Counted from the first letter of the stretch, positions 8,064 to 17,040 are shown. The stretch: DNA of 64,000 bases from an uncultured Rubrobacteraceae bacterium (GCA_902806085.1 CADCVH010000053.1:19683-83682); one strand, 5' to 3'. A program made the numbers and translations. Notes: generated by a model from the letters alone, not told the origin.

Positions 8064-9533
8064 TTGAAGGAAATAAGCAAGAAAGGCGGCCCGGGGGCCA
8101 CCCGGAAGTTCGGCCGTGATCGGTCGAAGGCTAACGAGAGGCCGCCGCGGGCCAGCCGGCCGCGTGGCCGGAAGTCGCGTAACTACGCCTTGAGGCGCGG
8201 GCTGGCGGTCGCGGCCGTGGCGGCCGGCGTCCTTGTGGTCGGCTTCGTGGCCCTGGCCCTCTTCTCCGGGGACGACGGCATCCAGCGCGGCGTCCGGATC
8301 GGGGACGTCGACGTCGGCGGTATGAGCAGGGGCGAGGCCCGCGCGGCCGTGGAACGGAACGCCGCCGGGACCTTCGAGGAGATCTCCTTCGGAAAGGGCC
8401 CTGACGCCCTCACCGTGGGGGGCGACAAGCTCGGCGTAGAGGTAAACGCCGAGGCGGCCGTGGACGAGGCGTACTCCGTCGGGCGCGGCGGCGGGCCTTT
8501 GCAGAAGATCTCGAACTCCTTCGGCTCCTCCTTCGGCGGTACCCAGGTCGACCTCGAGGCCAGCTACGACGAGCAGGCCGCCCGCGGCGTCCTCGACGGG
8601 CTGGCCGAAGACTTCGACCGCCAACCGCAGGACGCCACCTTCAGCGTCACCGATAACGGCGGCGTCCAGGTGAAGGAGGCGGAGAACGGGCGGGTGCTCG
8701 ACAAGGAGGCGACCCTGGCGAACCTCGATGGGGCGCTGGGGAACATGAGCGGGCGGGTGCCCCTGGCGGAGGGCCCGGTCCCCAAGCCGGAGATCACAAC
8801 CGCCGAGATCCAGGCGAGCAAGCCGGAGAAGGTCATCGGGGAGTACCAGACGGACTTTCGCTGGGACTCGAACCCCAACCGCAAGGAGAACATGAAGCTC
8901 GCGGCGGGCGCCGTGAACAACACCGTCCTCGGGCCGGGCGAGACCTTCTCGTTCAACGATCTGGCCTCCTCCCTGGAATACAAGGAGGCGAAGACCTTCT
9001 CCGACGGGGGCGTTGGCATCGCCAACGGGGGCGGGCTCTGCCAGGTCTCCTCGACGCTGTACATGGCGGCCCAGTACGCGGGCCTGGACATCGTCGAGCG
9101 CCACCCGCACTACGCGGTCCTGCCGTACATCAAGCCGGGTTTCGACGCGACGGTGTGGTTCGGCGACGAGTACGGCTACGGCGTGCAGGACATGAAGTTC
9201 GAGAACTCCACCGACGCGCCCATCCTTATCCGCGAGTGGGTCGACGAGAAGGGCTTCCTGAACGCCCAGATCCTCGGCCAGCCGACCGGCAAGGAGGTCG
9301 AGATGAGCACGGAGAAGATCTTCGAGGACACCACCCGCGGCATCCGGTGGGACACCTACAAGAAGGTCACCGAGAACGGCGAGGTGACCTACGACGACAG
9401 GATCCACACGTACACCTACAGCTACAACCCGCCCCCGCCGGAAGACGGGCCCCACTACGACACGGCCGCCCCGCGGGTGGCCGGCTGGTCGGACCCGGGT
9501 AACACCACCGGCTGGGCCGAAGTCCCCGAGTAA
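8064..9533 (+). CDS. VanW family exported protein (second copy)
   Basis: A 489-residue paralogue of the protein at 1037. A long basic N-terminus (1-45) precedes one membrane segment (about 46-67). One or two PG_binding_4-like regions follow at about 75-260 and the VanW domain lies at about 285-405, with GPGETFSFN, GGGLCQVSSTLYMA and KPGFDATVWFGD. The acidic/Pro tail continues to residue 489. The TTG start has GGAGGGG about 9 nt upstream. It precedes the beta-lactamase-like gene by 45 bp, so both are probably cotranscribed. Role in cell-wall maintenance is inferred from family and neighbours; the reaction is unknown. Confidence 0.85.
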   Translation: MKEISKKGGPGATRKFGRDRSKANERPPRASRPRGRKSRNYALRRGLAVAAVAAGVLVVGFVALALFSGDDGIQRGVRIGDVDVGGMSRGEARAAVERNAAGTFEEISFGKGPDALTVGGDKLGVEVNAEAAVDEAYSVGRGGGPLQKISNSFGSSFGGTQVDLEASYDEQAARGVLDGLAEDFDRQPQDATFSVTDNGGVQVKEAENGRVLDKEATLANLDGALGNMSGRVPLAEGPVPKPEITTAEIQASKPEKVIGEYQTDFRWDSNPNRKENMKLAAGAVNNTVLGPGETFSFNDLASSLEYKEAKTFSDGGVGIANGGGLCQVSSTLYMAAQYAGLDIVERHPHYAVLPYIKPGFDATVWFGDEYGYGVQDMKFENSTDAPILIREWVDEKGFLNAQILGQPTGKEVEMSTEKIFEDTTRGIRWDTYKKVTENGEVTYDDRIHTYTYSYNPPPPEDGPHYDTAAPRVAGWSDPGNTTGWAEVPE

Positions 9534-9578
9534 CGGGATGCCCGCGGCGAGACCGGATACCGCGGAGCCGGGCACCCC

Positions 9579-11087
9579 TTGAACGGGCTTCCGCGCCAAA
9601 AGAGGCCCGCCTCGCGCATCGCGGCGCGGCGTAAGCGTCGTCGGCGCAGGCTCGGGGCCCTGGTCCTCGTCGTCGTCGTCGCCGTCGGCGGCGTGTTCCT
9701 CGTGGGCCAACTGCTGGGAGAGACCCCTTCCGCCGGCCTCTCTCCCAGGGCGGACAACGATCCCCGGTCGCAGCCCAGGGGGGATTCCCCCTCCGAACCC
9801 CGCGAAGGGGGCCAGGGGGCGAAGGGCGGGGCGAAGCAACCCCCACCCGAAGAGCCCCCACCCGAAGAGCCCCCGCCCGACCCCGACCAGAAGACCCCCG
9901 AGGCCGCGGCCTTCGTTGCGGTGGCCCCGGAATTTCCCGGGGTGGAGAAGGGGAACGTCGAGGCCGTGTACAGGAGCAGGATGGACCCGTCGTGGGCCTC
10001 CGTCCGGTTCTCCCCCGAGGGCGAGAACAAGGACTTCGTCGTCTTCTCGCACAAGGAGGGAGAGACGTGGCGGGCGGAGAAGTCCGTCCGCGCCGACGAG
10101 CCCAACTACCCCAAAAACGACGTGGTCCCGCTCGTGGGCGTCCCCAGGGACCTGCTCGACTACCTCTACGAAGAGAACCTCTTCGCCGCCCAGGTGCCCG
10201 AACCCAGTCGGGAGGAGATCGGTGGCCTGCCCGACGTCGGGCCCGCGGAGAAGCCGCCGGTCGAGACGACGATGGACGGCGTACCGGAGGGCGACCGCAA
10301 GCGGGTGGAGGAGGTCGTCGGCAAGCTCGAAGAGAGGGTGAAGGGCTACGACGGGGTCGCGGGCGTCTACGTGCGGGACCTCGAAGGGGGCTTCGGCTAC
10401 GGGGTGCGCGCCGACGAGACGTTCTTCTCGGCCTCGATCATCAAGGTCCCCGTTATGGTCGCCGTCTACCGCAAGGTCGAGAAGGGCGACTTGAGCTTCT
10501 CCCAGCCCGTCGAGCTGAAGGAAGAGGACTGGGCCGCGGGGGCCGGCTGGCTGCAGTGGGAGAAGGCGGGGACAAGTCAGACGGTCGGCGACCTCCTGCT
10601 CCTCATGATGACCCAGTCGGACAACGTCGCCACGAACGCCCTCACGCGCATGGTCGGGGGCAGGGACCACGTCAACGACGTCGCCCGGTCCCTCGGGGCG
10701 GAGGACACCCTCCTCTACCAGAAGGTCAGCAGCGAGCGGGGCGCCGTGCCCGGGCTCGACAACAGGACCACCCCGCGCGACGTGGCGACCATGATGCAGA
10801 AGATAGCCGACGACGAGGCTGCGAGCGAGAAGAGCTGCGGGTACATGATCGACCTCATGCGCACCAACGAGCTCGACTGGTGGCTCGACGCCGGCCTCCC
10901 CGACGACGCGGACGCCGCCAACAAGGCCGGCTGGCTCTACCAGGTATACGGCGACGCGGGCGTAGTCGAGCACGACGGCCACCGCTACACCGTCGCCATA
11001 CTCAGCAAACACGGCTCGGCCACCGTCGACGAAGGCGCCGTTCTCATAGAAGACCTCTCCCGCATCGCCTGGGAATCTAGGCCCTAG
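9579..11087 (+). CDS. Secreted class A beta-lactamase-like serine hydrolase
   Basis: A 502-residue protein. A basic N-terminus and membrane segment (about 26-48) are followed by a Pro/Glu-rich linker with a tandem PPPEEPPPEE repeat (about 88-105), a small domain (110-220), and a class A beta-lactamase/transpeptidase domain (about 245-500). Active-site motifs are SIIK (Ser286, Lys289), SDN (from Ser347) and KAG (Lys449) in place of KTG. Such proteins bind penicillin and may act as D,D-peptidases or endopeptidases; resistance cannot be inferred. The TTG start at 9579 has a weak GGAG upstream. It sits downstream of VanW with a short gap. The linker suggests the catalytic domain reaches into the wall. 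Confidence 0.85.
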   Translation: MNGLPRQKRPASRIAARRKRRRRRLGALVLVVVVAVGGVFLVGQLLGETPSAGLSPRADNDPRSQPRGDSPSEPREGGQGAKGGAKQPPPEEPPPEEPPPDPDQKTPEAAAFVAVAPEFPGVEKGNVEAVYRSRMDPSWASVRFSPEGENKDFVVFSHKEGETWRAEKSVRADEPNYPKNDVVPLVGVPRDLLDYLYEENLFAAQVPEPSREEIGGLPDVGPAEKPPVETTMDGVPEGDRKRVEEVVGKLEERVKGYDGVAGVYVRDLEGGFGYGVRADETFFSASIIKVPVMVAVYRKVEKGDLSFSQPVELKEEDWAAGAGWLQWEKAGTSQTVGDLLLLMMTQSDNVATNALTRMVGGRDHVNDVARSLGAEDTLLYQKVSSERGAVPGLDNRTTPRDVATMMQKIADDEAASEKSCGYMIDLMRTNELDWWLDAGLPDDADAANKAGWLYQVYGDAGVVEHDGHRYTVAILSKHGSATVDEGAVLIEDLSRIAWESRP

Positions 11088-11286
11088 GCACAAGGCTTTA
11101 GGTATAAGGCTTTAGGTATAAGGCTTTAGGAAGCCATGACGGTCGCGTAAAGTCGGAGCGTTAGTTCGTAGGCCGGCGAGAGCAAGGGGGCGAGGATCCC
11201 ACGTTTTGGACCCCGAGTAGCTTTTCCTATCAGACGCTCGACAAGACCAAACAACCTCAAAACCTAAAACCTTGTGCCTAAAGCCT
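11086..11286. repeat. Tandem 14-bp repeats with a distant inverted copy
   Basis: Three consecutive 14-bp units of the form GGYAYAAGGCTTTA occupy 11087-11128. A near-identical copy in inverse orientation lies at 11263-11286, directly before the 3' end of murJ. The two arms could pair across about 135 bp. The interval lies between convergent genes, so it may act in transcription termination or be a small dispersed repeat. Confidence 0.7.
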
Positions 11287-12855
11287 CTAAGCCCTGCGGC
11301 GCCTGAGGAGTCCGGCCACGGACTTCAGTTCTTCCGTGCGTAGCAGGAACGCGGCGCCGAGGTAGGCGGCCAGGGAGGCGCCTCCTGCGGCCGTGAGGAC
11401 GAGGAGGCGCCCGGTGAAGTCGTCGCCGGTGCCGAGGAGGGTCGTGCCGGCGACGGCCACGGCGTACATGACGGCGCCGGCGGCCAGGATCTTGGCGAGG
11501 GAGATGAGAACGCGGCGGCCGTCGATGCGCCCGATCTCCTTCCTGGTTGCGGCGAGGGCGAGCGCGGCGAGCGCGGCGTAGGCGATGGAGAGGGCCAGCA
11601 CGACGCCCGTGGCCTCGAAGAAGTAGGCCAGAGCGTAGGCGAGCGCCGCGTAGACGGCGAAGATGCCGACGTTCAGGAGGGCCGGGGTCTTCGTGTTCTG
11701 GCGGGAGTAGAAGGCCCGGACGAGAAAGAAGTACGCGGAGTAGCCGGGAAGGCCCACGGCGTACGCGACGAGCAGGGTGGCGACTATTCCGGTGTCCTGC
11801 GCCCCGAACTCGCCGCGCTGGTAGAGGAGGCCGACGATGGGTTCCGCGAGCACGATCAGGCCGACCGTGGAAGGCACCACCACGAAGACCATCGTTCTGA
11901 GGCCGAAGGAGAGCGTCTCCCTGTAGCCTTCGACGTCCTCGCGGGAGTGCCTCTCGGAGAGATCGGGCATCAGGGCCGTCGCTATGGCTACCACGAAGAT
12001 GCCGTACGGTAGGGAGAATACGGTGAACGCGTAGGTAAGCTCCGCGTACCGTTGGAAACCGGTCGCCAGGCTGGCCGCCAGGAGTTGGAAGGCCACGGAC
12101 GCCGCCACGAGCACCACCATCGGCCCGGCGAGCTTTGCGGTAGGGAGCAGGGCCGGGTGCCCGACCTGCGGGCGCGGCCTGTAGCCGAGGGCGAGCAGCG
12201 TGGGTATCAGCGCGAGCGCCATTACCGTAACACCGATCGTTACCCCAAAGGCGAGGACGTAGAGGGCCAGGCTCCTGTCGCCCTCCTCCAGAAAGGCGTA
12301 GGCGGCGAAGGAGCAGATGATGATCAGGTTGTTCAGCACGGGCGCGAAGGTCGGCAAAAAGAAGCGCCGGTGGGCCTGGAGCACCCCGGTCGCGATGGTG
12401 GTTACACCGTAGAAGAGCATCTGCACGGCGAAGACGCGGAAAAAGAACACCGCGAGCTCCGTGGTCTGCCTGGCGTCGGCGGGTGAGATGTCCGCGGAGG
12501 GGCTCAAGCCCACGACCAGGGCCACGAGGGGGCCGGCGAAGACGAAGCCGAGGAGGGCCAGAAGCGCCATCAGCGGGAGCACCAGCGTGATCAGGGCGTT
12601 CGTCAGGCGGCGGGCGTCCTCCTCGCCGTGGCTCGTGATGCGGTCTACCAGGACCGGGATGAAGATCGAGTACAGGATGCCGCCCAGGAAGAGCTCGTAG
12701 ATCAGGCTCGGCAGGAGCACGGCGAGGGCGTAGGCGTCCGCCACCACGGCCACGCCGAGGACGGCGCCCTGCACCGCGATGCGCACGTAGCCCGTCGCCC
12801 GCGAGAGGACCGTCGCCGCGGAGATGGAGAGCATCGACCGGAGGACGCCGGTCAT
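11287..12855 (-). CDS. murJ: Lipid II flippase MurJ (MviN family)
   Basis: A 522-residue integral membrane protein with about 14 predicted membrane segments and the MviN/MurJ fold. Characteristic features are the N-terminal RATGYVR segment (about residues 19-25), DAYALA near residue 40, the GVLQAHRRFFLP loop (about 157-168) and the VFVVVPSTVGL segment. It moves lipid-linked peptidoglycan precursor across the membrane. The length fits the family. Its 3' end lies beside the inverted repeat at 11263-11286. It starts with ATG at 12855; the next upstream gene on this strand is 170 bp away, so it is probably a separate unit. Confidence 0.88.
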   Translation of the reverse strand: MTGVLRSMLSISAATVLSRATGYVRIAVQGAVLGVAVVADAYALAVLLPSLIYELFLGGILYSIFIPVLVDRITSHGEEDARRLTNALITLVLPLMALLALLGFVFAGPLVALVVGLSPSADISPADARQTTELAVFFFRVFAVQMLFYGVTTIATGVLQAHRRFFLPTFAPVLNNLIIICSFAAYAFLEEGDRSLALYVLAFGVTIGVTVMALALIPTLLALGYRPRPQVGHPALLPTAKLAGPMVVLVAASVAFQLLAASLATGFQRYAELTYAFTVFSLPYGIFVVAIATALMPDLSERHSREDVEGYRETLSFGLRTMVFVVVPSTVGLIVLAEPIVGLLYQRGEFGAQDTGIVATLLVAYAVGLPGYSAYFFLVRAFYSRQNTKTPALLNVGIFAVYAALAYALAYFFEATGVVLALSIAYAALAALALAATRKEIGRIDGRRVLISLAKILAAGAVMYAVAVAGTTLLGTGDDFTGRLLVLTAAGGASLAAYLGAAFLLRTEELKSVAGLLRRRRA

Positions 12856-13027
12856 CGGAGCCCGCCCTCAGCACGTCCCCTCCGGGACCTTTCGGCACGC
12901 GGCTTTTCGGCCGCTTTCTGCATTCCGCCGGGCGTTGCCGGTGACGCCCGGGTCTCTTCCCGAAGCCGTACTGCCGGGAGCGGTGCCGAGGACGCAAGCC
13001 GAAGGCTGCGGCGTGCCGAGAGGCTTT

Positions 13028-13870
13028 CTAAGGTATCTCCTCCGGGGGGCGGCCGATCCAGCGCTCGTAGATCTCCTCGTAGGTGCCGTCCTCTTTTATC
13101 TCGACGAGCGCCTCGTTGACGGGCTCGGTCAGGGGGCTCTCCTTGGGCAGGGCGATGCCGTACTGTTCGCCGGTCGGGATGACTTCGACCAGCTCCAGGG
13201 CCCCGCCCGACCCGTCCACCTCCTCCTGGACGGAGGGCAGGTCGTAGATCACGCCGTCCACGACCCCTTTCTCTAGCGCGGCGAAGGCCTCACCGATCGT
13301 CCTGTAGGTGCGGACCGAGTTGACGTCGTCGGCGTTCAGAAGGTCCCCGGCCTCCGCCTGGCCCAGCGTGCCGAGCTGGACGCCTAGGGTCTCCTCCGTG
13401 AGGTCGCCCGTGGACTCTATCTCGGAGCCGCTCTGGACGACCAGCGCCTCGTCCACGCTGTAGTAGGGGTCGGAGAAGTCCACCTGCTGGCGGCGGGTAT
13501 CGGTGATGGTCATGCCCGAGATCACCGCGTCGAAGAGGTCCGTGCTCAGGCCCCGCAGCAGGCTGTCGAACTGGACGTTCCTGTACTGGACCTCGAGGCC
13601 CGCCCGGTCGGCTATCTCGTTCATCAGGTCTATGTCGAAGCCCTTGGGACCCTTTCGCGGGGAGAACTCGAAGGGCGGGTAGGCGATGTTCGAGGCGACG
13701 ACTATCTTACCGTCGGCCAGGGCGGAGCTGGTGGTCTCCTCTTCCTGCTGCACGACCTCGGCCGGGGGAGGACCGTCGTCCCCCGCGCTGCATCCCGTCG
13801 CGAACGCCCCGGCGAAGAGGGCGCCCAGGACGAACAACGCCGCAAAAAGCCTCCCGGACCACCCTGTCAC
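13028..13870 (-). CDS. Amino-acid ABC transporter substrate-binding lipoprotein
   Basis: A 280-residue extracellular binding protein of the family 3 type. A signal peptide ends in a lipobox ATGC (Cys about residue 26). The core has IAYPPFEF, FDIDLMNEIA, DAVISGMTIT and the C-terminal YEEIYERWIG, typical of polar amino-acid binding proteins. The GTG at 13870 is preferred because GGGAGGG lies 10 nt upstream and the signal peptide follows at once; the open frame extends 28 codons further upstream without a good site. It has its own promoter at 13954-13982. A close paralogue is at 14746; the permease gene lies upstream at 14005. Confidence 0.88.
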   Translation of the reverse strand: MTGWSGRLFAALFVLGALFAGAFATGCSAGDDGPPPAEVVQQEEETTSSALADGKIVVASNIAYPPFEFSPRKGPKGFDIDLMNEIADRAGLEVQYRNVQFDSLLRGLSTDLFDAVISGMTITDTRRQQVDFSDPYYSVDEALVVQSGSEIESTGDLTEETLGVQLGTLGQAEAGDLLNADDVNSVRTYRTIGEAFAALEKGVVDGVIYDLPSVQEEVDGSGGALELVEVIPTGEQYGIALPKESPLTEPVNEALVEIKEDGTYEEIYERWIGRPPEEIP

Positions 13871-13953
13871 CGTGAACGTTCCCTCCCGCGTCTGCGACCC
13901 GGGGCTTCCGCCCGTCTGGCGGGTCGGCCGGGTGTTGCGTCCCTTGCACGCCA

Positions 13954-13982
13954 ATACTATTCATCCGGCCTCGATCGGTCAA
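13954..13982 (-). promoter_or_regulatory. Sigma-70 type promoter of the binding-protein gene
   Basis: TTGACC (13977-13982) and TAGTAT (13954-13959) are 17 bp apart on the minus strand; a leader of about 77 nt follows. Confidence 0.65.
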
Positions 13983-14004
13983 GGCGCCCGGGGCGTGTTG
14001 GCCT

Positions 14005-14727
14005 CTAAGCCGTGCGGCGGTTCAGGCGGCGTTCGAGGCCGTTTGCCAGGTAGATCAGGGGCAGGCAAATCGCCAGGTAGAAGACCGCCGCCGCCACAAG
14101 CGGCGTCGCGCTTGCCGTCGCGGATTGGATGACCCGCGCCGATCGCAGCAGCTCTTCGAGGCCTATCACCGAGACGATAGAAGTATCCTTTATCAGCATC
14201 ACGAACTCGTTGGTGAGTGGCGGGATGACGCGGCGGAAGGCCTGCGGGACGATGATGTGGCGCATCGTCTGGGCGTAGGTGAGGCCGGAGGCCCGGCCCG
14301 CCTCCATCTGTCCCTTGTCTATGCTCTGGATGCCGGAGCGGAAGATCTCCGCGACGTAGGCGGCGCTGTTGAGGGTGAGGGCCACGAGGCCCGCGAAAAA
14401 CAGGCTCTCGATGCGGATGCCGATGTTCGGGGTGGCGAAGTAGATGAAGATTATCTGGATCAGGAGCGGCGTCCCGCGGAAGACGTCTATGTAGACCTGG
14501 GCCGGGGCGGAGAGGATCTTCGAGCGGCCTATCTTCATGAGCGCCAGCACGAGCCCGAGGATTATGCCCAGGATCTCCGCCAGGAGCGCCAGCCCCACCG
14601 TGATGAGGAATGCCTGCAGCAGGGTATCGAAGTTCTCGAAGATCACCCCGGAGTCGAGATACTGTTCCCGGATATTCTGCAGGCTAAAGCGGCTGGGATC
14701 GAACTCCACGGGCCATTCGAACGGCAC
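14005..14727 (-). CDS. Polar amino-acid ABC transporter permease
   Basis: A 240-residue inner-membrane permease of the HisM/GlnP type with about five membrane segments. The DVFRGTPLLIQ segment and the cytoplasmic EAA loop (EAGRASGLTYAQTMRHIIVPQAFR, about residues 141-164) that contacts the ATPase are clear. It lies 18 bp downstream of the binding protein gene at 14746 and was probably cotranscribed with it. No ATPase gene is adjacent; the one at 20282 is a candidate partner. The permease may serve both binding proteins. Confidence 0.88.
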   Translation of the reverse strand: MPFEWPVEFDPSRFSLQNIREQYLDSGVIFENFDTLLQAFLITVGLALLAEILGIILGLVLALMKIGRSKILSAPAQVYIDVFRGTPLLIQIIFIYFATPNIGIRIESLFFAGLVALTLNSAAYVAEIFRSGIQSIDKGQMEAGRASGLTYAQTMRHIIVPQAFRRVIPPLTNEFVMLIKDTSIVSVIGLEELLRSARVIQSATASATPLVAAAVFYLAICLPLIYLANGLERRLNRRTA

Positions 14728-14745
14728 TTCGCTACCCCTCGAGCC

Positions 14746-15555
14746 CTACCGCGGGATCTCTTCCGGGGCGCGGCCGATCCACTTCTTGTAGATCTCCTCG
14801 TAGGTGCCGTCCTCTTTTATCTCGGCGAGCGCCTCGTTGATGTCCTGGCGCAGGTCGGAGTCTTTGGGAAGGGCGATACCGTATTGCTCGTCCGTCGGGA
14901 TGACCTCTATTATCTCCGCGTTCCCGTCGCTGTTCTTGGCCTCGTACTGGGAGACGGCCAGGTCGTTGATGATGGCATCTATCTGCCCGTTCTCCAGAGC
15001 GTTGAAGGCATCCTCGATGGTATCGAAGGTTCGGATCTCGCCATTGATGGTCCCCTCGTCCTTGAACTCCCTGGCCGTGATCTCGCCCGTCGTGCCGAGC
15101 TGCACGCCGACGGTGGCGTCGCCGAGGTCGTCGACGGACTCGATGCCGGCGTCGCCGGGCGCTAGCAGCGACTGGTCGGCATTGAAGTAAGGCTCCGAGA
15201 AGTCTATGCGCTTCTCGCGGTCCGGCGTGATGGTCATCGAGGAGATGGCGACGTCGTATTGATTGTTGCGCAGGCCATTTATGATGCCGTCGAAGGTTAC
15301 GTTCTGGTACTCGGGCGTGAAGCCGGCCCGCTTGCCAACCTCGTTCAGAAGGTCGATGTCGAACCCGACGGGCTCCCCATCCCTCTCGAACTCGAACGGC
15401 GGGTAGGCGATGTCCGAGGCCACGGTAACGTCTTCTCCGCCCTGGCCCCCTCCACCTCCGCCGCCGCCGCAGGCGGCGAGCGTCGCCGCCAACGCCGCCG
15501 CGAGAACGAACAACGAGAGAACCCTCCCGAAAGTCCCGAAAGAACCCTTTGACAT
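14746..15555 (-). CDS. Amino-acid ABC transporter substrate-binding lipoprotein (paralogue)
   Basis: A 269-residue lipoprotein with a signal peptide and lipobox LAAC (Cys about residue 29) followed by a Gly8 run. The core (IAYPPFEF, FDIDLLNEVG, DVAISSMTIT, YEEIYKKWIG) closely parallels the protein at 13028, showing a duplication with divergence of ligand-pocket segments. It precedes the permease gene at 14005. Regulation: a TTGACC-N17-TATATT promoter and a dyad overlapping it. The C-terminal YEEIYKKWIGRAPEEIP matches the paralogue closely. Confidence 0.9.
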   Translation of the reverse strand: MSKGSFGTFGRVLSLFVLAAALAATLAACGGGGGGGGQGGEDVTVASDIAYPPFEFERDGEPVGFDIDLLNEVGKRAGFTPEYQNVTFDGIINGLRNNQYDVAISSMTITPDREKRIDFSEPYFNADQSLLAPGDAGIESVDDLGDATVGVQLGTTGEITAREFKDEGTINGEIRTFDTIEDAFNALENGQIDAIINDLAVSQYEAKNSDGNAEIIEVIPTDEQYGIALPKDSDLRQDINEALAEIKEDGTYEEIYKKWIGRAPEEIPR

Positions 15556-15629
15556 AGAAACGCCCTTCTCCGTATCCGACGGGATCCCCGCGGGGGTGTG
15601 ATCCCGAAAACCGACCGTCTAACGAAACG

Positions 15630-15646
15630 ATATTGGGGGCCAATAT
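15630..15646. promoter_or_regulatory. Candidate operator dyad over the promoter start
   Basis: ATATTGG and CCAATAT form a perfect 7-bp dyad with a 3-bp spacer. It overlaps the -10 box and expected transcription start of the binding protein gene at 14746, a repressor-like position. Confidence 0.5.
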
Positions 15647-15670
15647 AGTTACGCGGCACTCCCTGGTCAA
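15642..15670 (-). promoter_or_regulatory. Sigma-70 type promoter of the transporter operon
   Basis: TTGACC (15665-15670) and TATATT (15642-15647) are 17 bp apart on the minus strand, with a leader of about 80 nt before 15555. Confidence 0.7.
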
Positions 15671-15759
15671 GCGCGTTTGGGCGGCGTGTTGCCCGGCGGC
15701 CGACGCCCGTGCTACGGTGCCGCACTGCTCGTCGGCGTTGTTGTTGCAGGGGAGGCCTC

Positions 15760-17040
15760 GTGACGGACCTTGACCGGAAGCTCGTAGATGCCGTGACCCG
15801 CGTCGTCGCGGCCCGCCGCGACGACGCGGTGCGGCTCCTGCAGGCGCTGGTCCGCGTCCCCTCCACGACGGGCGAGGAGGGCGCCGTCCAGGAGAAGGTC
15901 GAGCACGCCTTCCGCGGGCGCGGCCTTGAGGTGGACGTGTGGGAGGCGACGGCCGCAGAGGTCGAACCCTACCGCGACCACGTCGGGCAGCAGCGGACGT
16001 ACGAGAACCGCCCGAACGTCGCGGGCAGGCTCCGTGGCCGGGGCGGGGGCCGGTCGCTGCTGCTCAACGCCCATACGGACACGGTGGCGCCGGGCGAGCC
16101 GGGGGCGTGGGGCCACGACCCGCTCGGGGGCGAACTCGTCGGCGACACGCTCTACGGCCGGGGCTCCTGCGACATGAAGGGCGGGCTCGTCACCCACCTG
16201 GCCGCGCTCGACGCGCTGGAGGCCGCCGGCGTCGAGCTCGCCGGCGACGTAACCGTGACGGCGACCGTCGGGGAGGAGAACGGGGGGCTGGGCGCCCTCT
16301 CGACCGTGCTCCGGGGCTACCGGGCCGACGCCGCCCTCATAACCGAGCCGACCAGGCTGCGGCTCGTGCCTGCCCAGGGGGGCTCTCTCGTCTTCCGCCT
16401 CACCGTCCCCGGGAGGTCGGCGCACGCCGCCGTGCGCGACGAGGGCGTCTCCGCGCTGGAGAAGTTCGTGCCGCTCTTCGAGGCGTTGCGAGGGTTAGAA
16501 CGGGAGCGCAACGCGTCGTTGCGCCACCCCCTCTACGACCACCTGAAGAACAAGGTTCCCATCAACATAGGCGTCGCGCGGGCCGGAAACTGGGCCTCGA
16601 CCGTGCCGGAGGGGCTCGTCGCCGAAGGCCGGGCCGGCCTGATCCCCGGCGAAGAGGTGGAGCCTTTCAAGAGGCAGGTAACGGAGCGCCTCCTGGCCGT
16701 CGCAGACGGGGACCCCTGGCTGCGCGAGAACCCCCCGATCCTGGAATGGTTCGGCGGCCAGTTCGCCCCGTCCGAGGTGCCGACCGACGCCCCGATCTGC
16801 GAGGCCGTCAAAAGGGCCCACGTCCTTGCCACGGGAGAGGAGCCCATCGTGGAGGGCGTCTCCTACGGGGCGGACATGCGCCTCTTCATCCGCTTCGGGG
16901 AGACGCCGTGCGTGATGTACGGGGCGGGGGACGTGCGCGACGCCCACGCGCCCGACGAGCACATAAGCATCCCCGACCTCGTGACCGCCACGAAGACCGT
17001 CGCGCTCCTGATAGCGGACTGGTGCGGCGTGGCGCGGTAG
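15760..17040 (+). CDS. M20 family metallopeptidase/deacylase (ArgE/DapE type)
   Basis: A 426-residue cytosolic di-zinc hydrolase. Metal-binding and catalytic motifs: NAHTDTVAP (His105, Asp107), GRGSCDMKGG (about 132-141), GEENGG (about 170-175) and a C-terminal YGADMRLF region. The lid/dimerisation domain fills about 200-310. Members remove acyl groups from amino acids or cut small peptides; the substrate is not evident. The GTG at 15760 is chosen for its GGGGAGG site; the open frame upstream is Arg/Cys-rich and unlikely. Neighbours are amino-acid transporters on both sides, consistent with use of imported amino-acid derivatives. Confidence 0.85.
   Translation: MTDLDRKLVDAVTRVVAARRDDAVRLLQALVRVPSTTGEEGAVQEKVEHAFRGRGLEVDVWEATAAEVEPYRDHVGQQRTYENRPNVAGRLRGRGGGRSLLLNAHTDTVAPGEPGAWGHDPLGGELVGDTLYGRGSCDMKGGLVTHLAALDALEAAGVELAGDVTVTATVGEENGGLGALSTVLRGYRADAALITEPTRLRLVPAQGGSLVFRLTVPGRSAHAAVRDEGVSALEKFVPLFEALRGLERERNASLRHPLYDHLKNKVPINIGVARAGNWASTVPEGLVAEGRAGLIPGEEVEPFKRQVTERLLAVADGDPWLRENPPILEWFGGQFAPSEVPTDAPICEAVKRAHVLATGEEPIVEGVSYGADMRLFIRFGETPCVMYGAGDVRDAHAPDEHISIPDLVTATKTVALLIADWCGVAR

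Noticed and set aside
9579..11087. Beta-lactam resistance gene
   Set aside because: The fold and motifs fit penicillin-interacting enzymes in general; KAG replaces KTG and there is a wall-spanning linker, so hydrolysis of antibiotics cannot be claimed.
7908..11093. Very long minus-strand open frame
   Set aside because: It is the antisense of the second VanW and the beta-lactamase-like genes, with Arg/Val/Gly-biased composition and no domain. GC-rich codon bias keeps antisense frames open.
11086..11128. CRISPR array
   Set aside because: The units are 14 bp, directly adjacent without spacers, and no cas gene is present.
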